NCBI GenBank assembly: GCA_002917075.1
Contig: NTMA01000016.1
Coordinates: forward strand, 1-64,000
Source: Hawksworthiomyces lignivorus
Lineage: Eukaryota; Ascomycota; Sordariomycetes; Ophiostomatales; Ophiostomataceae
Length of the DNA stretch: 64,000 bases
Direction of reading: 5' to 3'
The translations under genes and the position numbers were made by a program. Shown here in pieces: positions 53,677-64,000 of the stretch (positions within the stretch are counted from its first letter, which is position 1; each line of letters begins with the position of its first letter). The notes beneath the pieces are model-generated. The model was not told the DNA's origin. It saw only the letters and a list, made by a program, of their open reading frames with translations, and did no database searches.

Positions 53677-55341
53677 GTTGGGTGCTGATATGTTCTCTTT
53701 CTTTTCTCACTAGGCGTCTACGGTGGCTTATGGGGCATGAAGTTTCAATCACTTCATCATCAAAGCAAAGCACTACGATTTTGCTCCAAAAGGGCAGCGT
53801 TGGAGAATTTTTTGGCCGTTGCCTTTGGGTAATAAGTTTCCGGATTCGTTTGATGACAGCAGGGTATTTCTCCACAAAATGTCGACTTAGATGCGGTCTG
53901 TGGAGCACCCATTTTTGGCGCCAACGAGTCAGGATTCCAGTCCTCCGGGATAGCCTCTACCCAAGCGGCTTTAGGATATATGTTTTCCGCAAAACAGAGA
54001 AATCTAGGCCGGTGATACCGGATTCCGGATATCAACGTGATGGAAACTGGGTAAGGAAGTGGTGCTGAAGCCCGGATCCGCGTTCAATCCCCTGTGGCCT
54101 CCGGACCGGGCATTGCACGAGAAGACGGAACCTTTATTTATTGATTTCTTGGTTCTGATAGTTTATGTCAACGAGTACAGGCCTTGATTGGAGAAAGGGG
54201 GAAATAATAAGGTGGTGAAGAAATCGGAGAACAATCCAGCTCCACTTGACGCTCAGCATGGAGTGCGAGGGCGAGCCTGCAGCCTCTAATTTGGTTTTGC
54301 AATTGGAGATTACTTTGCAACCGCTTGTTGTAGCAGAGTATCTATATACCGACTCTCGGAGGCCTACGATCGAGTCAGTGCCTACATCGGTTGAAGCAGT
54401 GTTGACTCGCCAAGAAACCTGATATTGTTTGTGGGCCGCCGTTCTGGCTGCCCCAACCAGCAACAGAATCGGACATGCTGGCAAACGTGGGACACATGAA
54501 ACAAGACGAAGGCACTCTTTAAATTCACCTATGGATTATATTTATTAGTAGCAGTTACGTCAGTAGCTAGTTTTATTTATTGGAGCCAGCGGATGGTCGG
54601 AAAACAACACGTATTAAGTCATGTACGATACTATGCCAGCGAGCGACTCGCATGGAAAGCAAAGCAGACCAGAAAATGGTCCTGAGACCACTTTTGAGGG
54701 GTTCTAAATTCCGACCTCCAACTCCTTCAAGTCTCCAACAGCACGAATTGGCGCTAGTGAATCATTAGAAGGCTGTCTGCCCCCGCAGCTCGGGAAAGCT
54801 TCCCCAGACCCCGCAAAACAGGTCAATGAATCACTAATGGTTTATTGCCTTCTACAGGGCTTAAAAGCATATTGAAAAGCCCATTTTCGCCTTTCTACAC
54901 TTACTGGTTCACTTTCGTTGCCGACGATTCGATCTGCATGACATATGTTTACTTCGTTACAAACGTTGAATTAATCAGGCACTGTCTTACACTCACCCAA
55001 AACGGGAAAACGGGAAAAGCGGGAATCGACAAGAAAAAAAAGAAACAGAATGACCCGGTCGTTCGTTTTCGCTCGCTTGCCTGTGCACGACGAGGCCGGT
55101 CGCAATGAGGTATGCATGAGGTCCAATTGATTAAAAGCGAGACATGATTTTCGAAAGCTGTGTATACGAAATATCTCGGGATCAAGACACTCTAATATGA
55201 GAATAAATAAATACAAGGAATAAGAAGAGGAGAGAAGATGGAAGTTACCATTTGAAAGCTATGTAAACCTCGGTGGTGGATCTCTTCGTATGACGGCCTA
55301 TTGATAACGGCAAAGCTCCTAACCTTATTTCTCTCATCCAG
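53677..55341. other. 1.7-kb intergenic stretch
   Basis: Upstream of the SDR and of the ABM gene. Open frames (for example 53760-54035 on the minus strand) show no family similarity. A GTTCAATCCCC word near 54085 is not part of a tRNA. The missing first exon of the ABM gene should lie in the last few hundred bases, but no reliable start was found. Confidence 0.45.
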
Positions 55342-55970
55342 TTATTGGAAATCGTGGCTCCTATAACGAAATATGCACGGCATAGTGAACCAGGTGTTAC
55401 AAAATATGCCTGTTTAGTGCCACGGAACGACCCTAATGACCTTGCCATTTACATGTTCGAGGAGTAAGTATTGTTCCCTGCCTTGAAACTACCCTTTCGC
55501 AAGAGGAAACCAATTTAATACAACATATTAGATATGCATCTAAAGAGGCATTCGAATCGCACGTTGCCACAGAAGGCGTCAAAAAGTTGATGGCGTGGAT
55601 GGGAACACCAGGCAACATCAATGGGGAACCACATGTTCGCTTCACTGAATACACTGATATTGAATATGTCTCTCCAGAAGCACACCAACATATAGACCCG
55701 TACGTCATAGTTTCAACTATCTCGTTTCCAGGCGGCAAGGCCGAAGAATCGTTGCAGCTATTCAAACAACCGTTTGCTTGGTCAACAAAACAAGCAAATA
55801 GGACGGCCCTGCTGTACAGTGTTTTAAGAGATAAGGATAACAAGGATGTCATCCTAAAGGTTGAAGTATATGCAAGCAATCCCAATCATCGTGATATGGA
55901 TACGACAGCAGGTGGCAACTTGGAGCGAACCATCGCCTTAGAAGTAAAGCATGGGTTTGTGCAAAAGTAA
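55342..55970 (+). CDS. ABM-domain (dimeric alpha-beta barrel) protein, 5' end unresolved
   Basis: Two exons can be joined (55342-55463 and 55532-55970) to give at least 186 residues. The first antibiotic-biosynthesis-monooxygenase-like domain shows LEIVAPITKYARHSEPGVTK, LVPRNDPNDLAIYMFEEYAS and AFESHVATEGVKKLMAWMG. The second begins YVIVSTISFPGGKAEESLQL and includes LLYSVLRDKDNKDVI. This tandem layout occurs in a fungal ABM family of unknown function, related to heme-free monooxygenases. The first exon begins after CTAAC and CAG, so an upstream exon is expected. The ATG at 55239 (MEVTI) is followed by TGA in its own frame, and I could not link it with correct phase. The gene may have lost its start. 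Confidence 0.65.
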
Positions 55971-56695
55971 GGCTGAAGAGGCGAGTCAGCCATGGGCGTG
56001 TAGGTAATTGTAGATAGCTATTTGAACCAATAGGAAATAGACTAGATGTGCATCCTAGAGTATCAAAACTGTAGCGAGTCCGATCCCTTCAAGGCTCAAT
56101 TTAGATAGCACCACTAACGGAGATAGATTCCAGCAAAATGCGGTTGCTCTGCATTTGCTTATGAATATATGGCATCTGCACTTCAGCGAGCGGAACTAAA
56201 CAGAGTCTTGGGACGCCATTCGAGGCCGCTAAATGAATCATTAGCGCGGGGTTACAGTGGCTTTCAAGTATGCAAAACAAGCACTCTGCGAGCTCCAGCC
56301 AGTGCATTGGAGGAGACAGCTTAGCTCTACTTACAGTCGGCAACGCGGCTTTTCGTGATGGGTGTCTGCTTGTTGGAAGACAACAACGCAGACCAGAGAG
56401 GGGAAATTCTGACATGAATAGATATGTTAGCGAATGTTGCCTGTTAAACCAATGATTATGGGCAGTATCAGATTTGGGGAAGAGACACATTTCTCGTCTG
56501 CTTAATATTTAAATATCTTTGGATCTCCTTCTTTTCTTTTCGACTTTTCCTATCTTTTTGTCTTGAAATATCTTGTTGTGTTTTCTCAAGGACTTGTTGT
56601 AATTGCTTTCTGGTTCAGCCTGTCTATTTTTATTCCTTTGTCTCAGATTTCATATCCCCTACATAGATCCTATTTATTCTTCTTCTTCTATCACA
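55971..56695. other. intergenic upstream of AtuA-like gene
   Basis: The last 200 bp are strongly pyrimidine-rich (TTCTTTTC-type tracts at 56525-56695), typical of promoters and leaders of well-expressed fungal genes. No gene is seen in the rest. Confidence 0.55.
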
Positions 56696-58840
56696 ATGGG
56701 TTCCGTCGGTGATGCTGCTGTTGCTGCCAATGGCGCCAGCTCGCCCAAGAGACCCATCCGCATCGCCGGCTGCTCTGGTGGTGAGTAGGGATATGTTGGA
56801 AACAGAATCAAAGATGCTGCTGTTTGTTTACATCTTCATTTGAGGACAGCATTGGTGCTGACGTGCTATTTTTGTGTAGGTGTGTATGACCGCAAGCGTG
56901 CCATTGAAGACATGGCCAAGAACGAGGACGTCGATGTCATCACCGGCGACTGGATGTCTGAGTGCAACATGACCCTGCGCGGCTCTGACAAGCGCGACCG
57001 CCTCGCCCAAAAGGCCATGACCTCTGGCTCTACTGTTGTTGCCAAAGGCTACGAGCCTTACTTCCTCGAGGAGATCGACCCCGCCATTCCCTGGCTCGCC
57101 AAGAAGGGCACCAAGGTCGCCGTCAATGCCGGCGCCAGCGACGTCCACGGCCTGGCTGAGGCCGTTAAGGAGCTGATCAAGAAGCACGGCGTCGACCTCA
57201 AGGTCGGTGTCGTTGATGGTGATGATGTCACCGATGCCGTGCTCGACCTCTACAAGAAGGGCGAGCCCTTCCTGAACCTGCCGGCCAACAAGCCCATCAG
57301 CGAGTGGGGCTTCGAGCCCATCTGCGCTCAGTGCTATCTCGGCGGCACCGGCATTGCCGCCTGCTTCGAGGGCGGTGCCGACATTGTGCTGTGTGGCCGT
57401 GTCGCTGACGCCTCCGTCACCGTCGGCGCTGCCATGTGGTGGCACGGTTGGACGCGTGAGAACATCCCAGAGCTGGCTGGTGCCCTCATGATCGGCCACA
57501 TTATCGAGTGCAGCACATATGCCACCGGCGGCTACTACTCGGCCTTCAAGGATCTCGGCGTCAATGATTTGGATATGGGCTGTAAGTAGTGAACGAGCGT
57601 ATTGGTCACAACGCCCTTTCCCTTGGGTAGCGAAATACTGACACTCTCTCCATTAGACCCCATAGCTGCCGTCGACCACAAGGGCGAGGCTGTGATCAGT
57701 ATGGAGAAGGGCCGCGATGGTCTGGTCAACATTGAGACCGTGGCCAGCCAGCTGCTGTACGAGATCCAGGGTCCTCTGTACTACAACTCGGACGTCACTG
57801 CTTCTATTGAAGACATTCGCCTGGTTCAGATCGGCAAGAACGAGGTTCACGTTTCGGGTGTCAAGGGCCTCCCGCCCCCACCCACCACCAAGGGTAAGCA
57901 GCGGCTGCATTCTACCGCGCACTTCGTGTCATATCTCTCTGACTGACTTTCTCCAGTCGGCATTACGGCCAAGGGCGGCTGGCAGGCCGAGTTCCACTTC
58001 TATCTCACTGGTCTGGACATCCCCGAGAAGGTGGCCATGATCGAGCGCCAGACCAAGGCCCGCATGGGCTCGTACCTGGAGAAGTTCTCATGCCTCAAGT
58101 TCATGACCGCCGGCGTCGTCCCCAACGACCCCCAGAGCCAGGAAGAGGCCACTGTCGACCTGCGCATCTTTGCGCAGACGCGCGACCCCGAGCTGCTGGC
58201 CGGCAGCAGCTTCGTCGACTCGGACCGCGGCTCCTTTGCCCGCTTCTGCATCGAGAACCTGCTGCAGAGCTACCCCGGCGGCACCATGGCGCCGGACATG
58301 CGCACCGCCATCGGCCGCCCCTTCTTCGAGTACTGGGTCAGCCTGATGCCACAGACGTTTGTGCACGAGACGGCCCACCTGCCCGACGGCAAGGTCATCG
58401 ACATCCCCTCGCCGACCGTCACGCAGGAGTTCCCGCGCGAGCAGCCCAGCTACGAGACGGCCAGCCCGGCCGACCTTTCCCAGTTCGGCCCCACCACGCG
58501 CGCGCCCCTGGGCTACATCACCCTCGGCCGCTCTGGCGACAAGAGCTCCAACTGCAACCTGGGCCTCTTTGTGCGCCGCGACGACGAGTGGGACTGGCTG
58601 CGCACCTACCTTACCACAGCCAAGCTCCGCGAGCTGCTGGGCAAGGACGACGTCGGCCGCCAGATCGACCGCTGCGAGTTCCCCAACATCAAGGCCGTGC
58701 ACTTCTTGCTCAAGGACCACCTGGACCGCGGCTTCAACTCCACCTCCAGCTTCGACAGCCTGGGCAAGAACCTGTGCGAGTACATCCGCAGCCGGTACGT
58801 GGACATTCCCGACAAGTTCCTGGCGCGCGGCCGCATCTAG
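56696..58840 (+). CDS. AtuA-like (DUF1446) acyclic terpene utilisation family protein
   Basis: About 635 residues in four exons (56696-56780, 56880-57581, 57657-57893, 57957-58840). The AtuA/DUF1446 core is clear: IRIAGCSGGVYDRKRAIEDM, DVITGDWMSECNMTLRG, KVAVNAGASDVHGLAEAVKE, KPISEWGFEPICAQCYLGGT, ADIVLCGRVADASVTVGAAM and HIIECSTYATGGYYSAFKDL. A C-terminal domain with PLGYITLGRSGDKSSNCNLG and FVRRDDEWDWLRTYL follows, as in longer fungal forms. Bacterial AtuA works in citronellol/geranyl-CoA breakdown; the fungal role is unproven. The coding region is highly biased to C/G at third positions, which suggests strong expression, and the leader is pyrimidine-rich. Confidence 0.88.
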
Positions 58841-60151
58841 ATAGGTAATGCCGAAGAAAAAAGAAACACAAAGCAATGAGTAATAAAAAACAATAAAAAA
58901 AAGAAAAATACAACGACAAGAAAACTTGGGCCAGTCAGAAAGAGGATATGCACACCTGAACCAATGTTATGCAATGCAAGTTCGTCCCATCCGGTAATGG
59001 TTTTCTTTACAGCAGCTAGGCTTTTAGCAATTCCTGAGCAAACAGCGCTTTTACGCGTTCACCTAGATAAAAATGAAAACATTTCAAAAGAATCATATAA
59101 GCAATTGCCATGACAGCTTTGCATTAGACTCTCGTCGACTTTCCTTTTTATGGTGTAGTGAGAAGAGAGGAACTAGATAGCCGCATGTGCAATGTATGGG
59201 GAAATGGAGCGAAGCTGGAGTAGGATACGATTCCGACACCACGAGGCAGAAAAGAGGCAAGCGTGGTGAAGAGAAGATGTCAGATTAGGTGAGAAAAAGG
59301 CCAGGGACGGGACAGAGCTCGTAAGGATTGCATAGCTAAGCTGTTTAACGCTCAAAGGGATGCCTTGTTTGGGAAGCGCTGTAAAAGGTGCAGATGCCGG
59401 ACCCAAGCAAGCTTCCAGTGTGGATAGACGGGAACAGGGGTGAAAAGGCCCGGGGTGAAGGGGGGGCATCCGCTTTGGTTGCGCGCTTCGTTCCATCGCA
59501 GATGTATTCACATGCATTGCAACCTCGCCCAGTGAAAGTTGCGCTCTTTTGTGCCAGCCGGCCTGTCGCTTGTCGAGCCAAGCAGACATTGATGATCCAG
59601 AAAATTCCACAGAAAGGCAGGCGAGGCAGGGGTAAGTCGAGTGATTGTACCCAGCAGCTCATCATCCCCTTTAATCACCATAATGCGCTCCATCCGATCC
59701 TTATGTCGCTCGGGGCAATTACCTAAAGTTGAAAGCTGGGTAGAGAGGGCTCCATCTTCCTCCAACTCTTTTCTTTTTTCTGGGCGTGGATCCTGTCAGT
59801 GGATCATTGCATAATGAGGAAGAAAGGATGGAATAAAAGCTTGGTTGATATAACGAGACGACACATCCCCCTTCCTCCCCTTTCCCACAAAGATCAAGGC
59901 AGAGCACAGCCCTTCTACCCATCTGGTGGGAAATCTACGGCCACCCATAGCAGATCAGCATTCTTAAGTCTCCTTGATCCTTGGTACTGCCCTTTCTCTC
60001 CTGTTGTTTAATTTCTTTGGTTCCCCTTAGCTTTCGTTAAGAAAGCTTAATTTTCCTCTCTTTCTTTTTTTGTTTCTTTTAGCTCTGCCCAACTCAAGGC
60101 AGACAAGCATCAGAAGACCAAACCATCAAATTAAAGCAACTGGAAGCAAAA
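58841..60151. other. 1.3-kb intergenic stretch
   Basis: Begins with A-rich 3' flank (58855-58920). The last 250 bp before the GMC gene are rich in CTTTC/TTTCT tracts, a likely promoter. No gene is supported. Confidence 0.55.
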
Positions 60152-62354
60152 ATGGTCGTGTTGTCTACCTTGAAAGTAAAGGTAGTAAGCCTGCTGGTCA
60201 TGCTTGGGGCCAGCCTTGTCCAAGCTCGCAGCATCCCCAAACATGCCACGATTATTGACCGCAGCGTGGCCGCTGGCTCCACTTACGACTTTATCATTGC
60301 TGGCGGTGGCATCGCCGGTCTGACGGTTGCTGATAGGTTAACCGAGGACTTAAATGGTATGTAAAAGCAATCTACTCCCCAATATGCATATTTATTGCGG
60401 TTTTTGTTCTAACAGAAAATAGTGAAGGTCCTGGTAATTGAGGCTGGGCCCTTCGACCAGGGCGAAAATTCCGTGCTGGTCCCTGGTGCTTACAACCCTG
60501 GGCCGTATCTCTGGCCTAACCTATTTACAGTACCACAGGAAGGCCTGAATAACGGGGTGTATTTTGCCATTTGTGGTCGTGTGGTTGGCGGCGGCAGCAC
60601 AGTCAATGCTATGATCTTTATCCGGGGCGACAAGGAAGACTATGGCGGCTGGTGCTCGCTGGGAAATCCGGGCTGGTCTTGGTCAGATTTTCTGCCATAT
60701 TTTAAGAAGGTAAATGGTTTTCCTAAGTGAAGAATTCCTCTTCAAGCCGATTTCTAATTATCTTCAGAGTGAAACTTTTACTTTCCCCAGTGCTGCGTTT
60801 GCTGCCCAGGGGAACATCACCTGGAATGCCTCGGTTCATGGCACTTCAGGTCCGGTCCAAGCGACGTATCCTAACTACTTTTTCCCTGGAAGTGGTAAGC
60901 TACATTTGTAGATGAATTCCCCGGCTAGGATAAAAGTTTTCACTAACTTGCCTAGCAAACTGGTATAATGCTGTGGTTCATTCTGGCATTTCGCCAGACA
61001 ATGATCCCAACGACGGATCTGTTCGCGGCGTATTCTGGCTACCGCTTGCGGAAGATGCATCAACGCGGACACGCAGCGATGCCCGTGTCAATCATTACGA
61101 CCGCGTTATCAACCAGCGACCTAATTACCATTTGCTCCCATCTACAACGGTATCCAAGATCCTTTTCACGAACAAGAGCGCCACAGGCGTCCAGTACATC
61201 CCCACCGCGGGCGGCAGTGCCACCACGGTCCACGCTTCTAAGGAAGTCCTGGTTGCTGCTGGCGGCCTCCATACGCCACAGCTGCTACAGCTATCTGGTA
61301 TTGGGCCCAAAGCACTTCTACAGAGCTTTGGCATTCCTGTTGTGTCAAATCTTCCTGGCGTCGGCCAGAATTTCCAAGATCAGCCCACAATTCCCATGAC
61401 CTACAACTGTAAGTTTGGCCCTCACACTATTTTGTGCCTGCATCCACACAATATGTTAATTTTAATCTGGCAAATAGTCACCAACAACGTCTCACCAAAT
61501 TGGGGCTCGCTTCTCAATAATGCTACCTACGATGCGGAGCAGCTGGCAGAGTACGAAGCTAACAAGGATGGTCCGTACACACTGGTGCGCACTCTGAGTA
61601 GCAACTTTGCCTCGCTGGCTCTCAAAGACATCACCAGCAGCTACCAGGATATTATTAACGCCGCGAAGGCTCGCAACCCTACGGCTTACCTGGCTGCCGG
61701 AACGGACCCAACAGTTGCCGCTGGTTACATTGCCCAGCGCAATGTGTTGCTTGATCAGCTGGCCAGCAGTGCCGCTGTTGGCGGCCTGCATTGGAGCACC
61801 TACGACACCAATACGCTGTACACATTCAAGCCATTCAGCCGCGGCACCGTGAACATCAACTCGACGGATATCCTGACCAACCCGCTGATTGATTACCGCA
61901 CAGTCACCGACCCGACCGATATGGACATCTACATTGCTCTTCTGAAGAAATGCCGTCAGGTCATGGCCGCGCCCACGATGGCAGAGCTGGGACCCATCGA
62001 GGATGCACCCTTCGGATCCACCGTACAGACCGATGCGGACATTGAAGCAGCGATCAAGGCTGTGCTTAGCCCCACCAACGGCCACGAGTGCTGCACGGCA
62101 GCGATGCTGCCAAAGAATCTGGGCGGCGTAGTCGACACGCAACTGCGCGTCTACGGCGTATCGAACCTGCGCGTGATCGACATCAGCTACTGGCCATACC
62201 CTGTAGCAGGCGCTCCCTCTGCCACAATGTACGGCACAGGCGAAAAGGTAAGGAGACATGGTTGAATTCCCAATACTGGCCTGGTATGTTAATGGTTGCT
62301 AATATTTGCTTGTAGATTGCCGCTGTCATCAAGCAACACTATGGCCTCAGCTGA
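60152..62354 (+). CDS. secreted GMC oxidoreductase lacking the usual catalytic His
   Basis: About 626 residues in six exons: 60152-60356, 60423-60709, 60768-60894, 60956-61408, 61478-62247 and 62316-62354. A signal peptide (MVVLSTLKVKVVSLLVMLGA) precedes the FAD fold: YDFIIAGGGIAGLTVADRL, KVLVIEAG, then GMC signature 1 (CGRVVGGGSTVNAMIFIRG) and signature 2 (AAGGLHTPQLLQLSGIGP). The C-terminal part has NLRVIDISYWPYPVAGAPSA then MYGTGEKIAAVIKQHYG. Where most relatives have the active-site His (as in VxxHxQxTVYAVAEKAA), this protein shows Ala/Pro. Substrate class (alcohol, sugar or aryl alcohol) is not readable. The second exon uses the downstream of two near acceptors (AATAG) to keep phase. Confidence 0.9.
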
Positions 62355-64000
62355 ACAAATCTCCCTTCAGTCTCAGCCCAATGAGTAAATTTTACGACTG
62401 CGTTCATGATTGTGATGAAATGCATCTCCTTTCTATTTTTCTTTATTTCTAGCTCTTTTACTCTAAAGCATATGTAACAATTAATGGGCAAGGACCGCAC
62501 GAATTGACCTATTGGATTCGAAGACCTAGGCTAGCAAATTAATTATGCCACACAGAAGCCAATTTACAGCGTGGCTTCTCTTTAATATCCAGAAGTGCTT
62601 TGAACAAACACTAATTGCTGTGATCTGATTAACATCGACGAAGATAAACTTCCCGAGCAGTTCTAAGTAGAATATGAGAACGCGGGAAGAAGGCAATACC
62701 CGCCTTTGCCAATAAATTCTGAACCACAGGCCACCGGGCCTAGTCCGTATGCCCGTCAGCGTATCACAAAGCCACAGCAGCTATCGAACCAAGCTAGAAT
62801 ACTGCATTTTTTTTCCTTTTCCAATCCTTTTTTCAGCCTTCTTCTAGGTGTATGCTGTCTTTCCGCGTTCTTTACACTTGTGGGTTAGCGCCATGGCAAG
62901 CCGGGAACAGTGCCGCCGGGGGGATATTGTCTGAGCTTCCATTGTAGATGCTTCTTTGCCCTAACACTTCTTAGAGCACAGGGCTGCTGCAGGCCACACA
63001 GGGTTGAGAGGCGCTAATTCGAGGTGGCTGTATGCAACGCAGCTGACTCGTTCGAAAGAGATTCTGTAAAATCCAATGAATGCAGCCAAGTGAAAGTATT
63101 GCTCGAATGACTAGTACAAACAATAGGAAGTGTAACGGCAACAGGTAATCTGCAGCTTCGCCTATCTTGTGCATAAATGACCATACCCCAACCCGAGATT
63201 TTTGTTGTGTTGTAGTATCTTCCAACCTTGATAAACAGTGCAAAGCTAAGTACTGGGCTGTTCCGCGCATGATTCCGTCTTGTGGTTCGGCCGCATTTGG
63301 TGGGTGTAATAATTCCAGGTTAAGCCAAATGGACAGTGCCTTGATCTGTGGAGAGTGCAGCACATCTTACCGAATACAGGTGGCTATCTTCCCAAGCCCA
63401 CTCACACCACGCGCCGTACATGTACGCTTCTAATGCATTAACTCGACTTTGACCTGATAGGACTCAACTGCGCCCCAATGTGCCGCCCGTCTTCAACGGA
63501 TTACTCGTCTTGGATTGGTCCTGTACCTTTTCGTCTTTGTTCTACAAATATGTTTCTTCTCATCTTTGCTCCAAAGCTAAATAGTGTTCTCTTCTGCAGC
63601 GCTTTCCCCGCTGGTGAGAGACGCTACAAACGAAAGGTGAAGTTTCTACGGAATGTTCGGTACACTCTCATTTACTTATTGGAAGCACAAAAAAGACATT
63701 GTACTTTGGAATCCTGCCCTTTAACTGATATGGACATATTCGCGTACACTCCTTTTTCAGATGTCTCACTCACGAGAAGCAATTCAACCCCTGCCTCTCC
63801 CCTCCCCACGAAGTACCATCTAGGAATGCAACGCAGACCCCTAGGCCTCTCGTCTGTCCCGCCTACGCTTTAACAAAGTGGAGCACTGCAACCTCGCCGT
63901 ACCCTTCCGTCCTTCTAACAATTTCAGAGCTGCCAGGTTTGGCCAACGGGACGTCGGCGGCTAGACAAGACATAGAAGAGACAAGCATAAAACATACGAC
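62355..64000. other. 1.6-kb stretch to window end, nothing recognised
   Basis: The 3' flank of the GMC gene and beyond. Frames up to about 130 codons occur on both strands but without motifs or convincing splice structure. A gene may begin past the window edge. Confidence 0.5.

Noticed and set aside
54060..54120. tRNA-like GTTCAATCCCC word
   Set aside because: No acceptor stem, D-arm or anticodon arm could be paired around it on either strand.
58088..58876. 262-codon antisense and 252-codon overlapping frames in the AtuA-like gene
   Set aside because: Shadows of a GC3-rich exon; the compositions are biased and no motif is present.

Overview
This window is nuclear DNA of a filamentous ascomycete (Pezizomycotina, most likely Sordariomycetes). 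The evidence is short GT-AG introns (about 45-120 bp) with CTAAC-type branch points, compact genes on both strands, GC-rich exons against AT-richer spacers, fungal-only families (HET domain, Zn2Cys6 regulators, fungal acetyl xylan esterase) and typical ascomycete orthologues. The species cannot be named from sequence alone. About 26 protein genes can be supported. I found no rRNA, tRNA, CRISPR array or intact transposon.

Layout. 0-15 kb is a conserved housekeeping block: a CHIP-like U-box ligase, a cyanamide-hydratase-like HD enzyme, ADA2 (SAGA), MRE11, APC10/DOC1, a Pof1-like nucleotidyltransferase, mitochondrial uS19m and TAF10 (TFIID/SAGA). 15-29 kb is metabolic: a secreted GH5 endoglucanase, a type II membrane protein resembling O-fucosyltransferases, a DUF1932 dehydrogenase, a flavin oxidoreductase broken by one nonsense codon, a penicillin-acyltransferase-like C45 hydrolase, and a DAL5/allantoate-type permease divergent from it. 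29-43 kb is accessory: a large Zn2Cys6 regulator, a HET-domain gene whose frame breaks exactly in a G16 run, a divergent HET-NACHT-ankyrin NLR-like gene with nearly identical 102-bp repeats, and decayed repeats and gene fragments. 43-48 kb holds a DHA-type MFS exporter divergent from a C2HC plus Zn2Cys6 regulator, with a perfect 19-bp CGG palindrome between them. 48-64 kb holds RRB1/GRWD1, a secreted acetyl xylan esterase, an SDR, an ABM-domain protein with an unclear 5' end, an AtuA-like (DUF1446) enzyme and a secreted GMC oxidoreductase.

How genes work together. ADA2 and TAF10 are both SAGA subunits. The GH5 enzyme and acetyl xylan esterase both act on plant cell walls. The exporter and its divergent regulator look like a self-contained detoxification or efflux module. 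The most interesting locus is the divergent pair of HET genes: one may switch through a homopolymer, and the other carries recently amplified repeats of the kind known from fungal allorecognition NLRs. Exon limits were deduced by eye from splice consensus, reading phase and family similarity, so single-base errors are possible.
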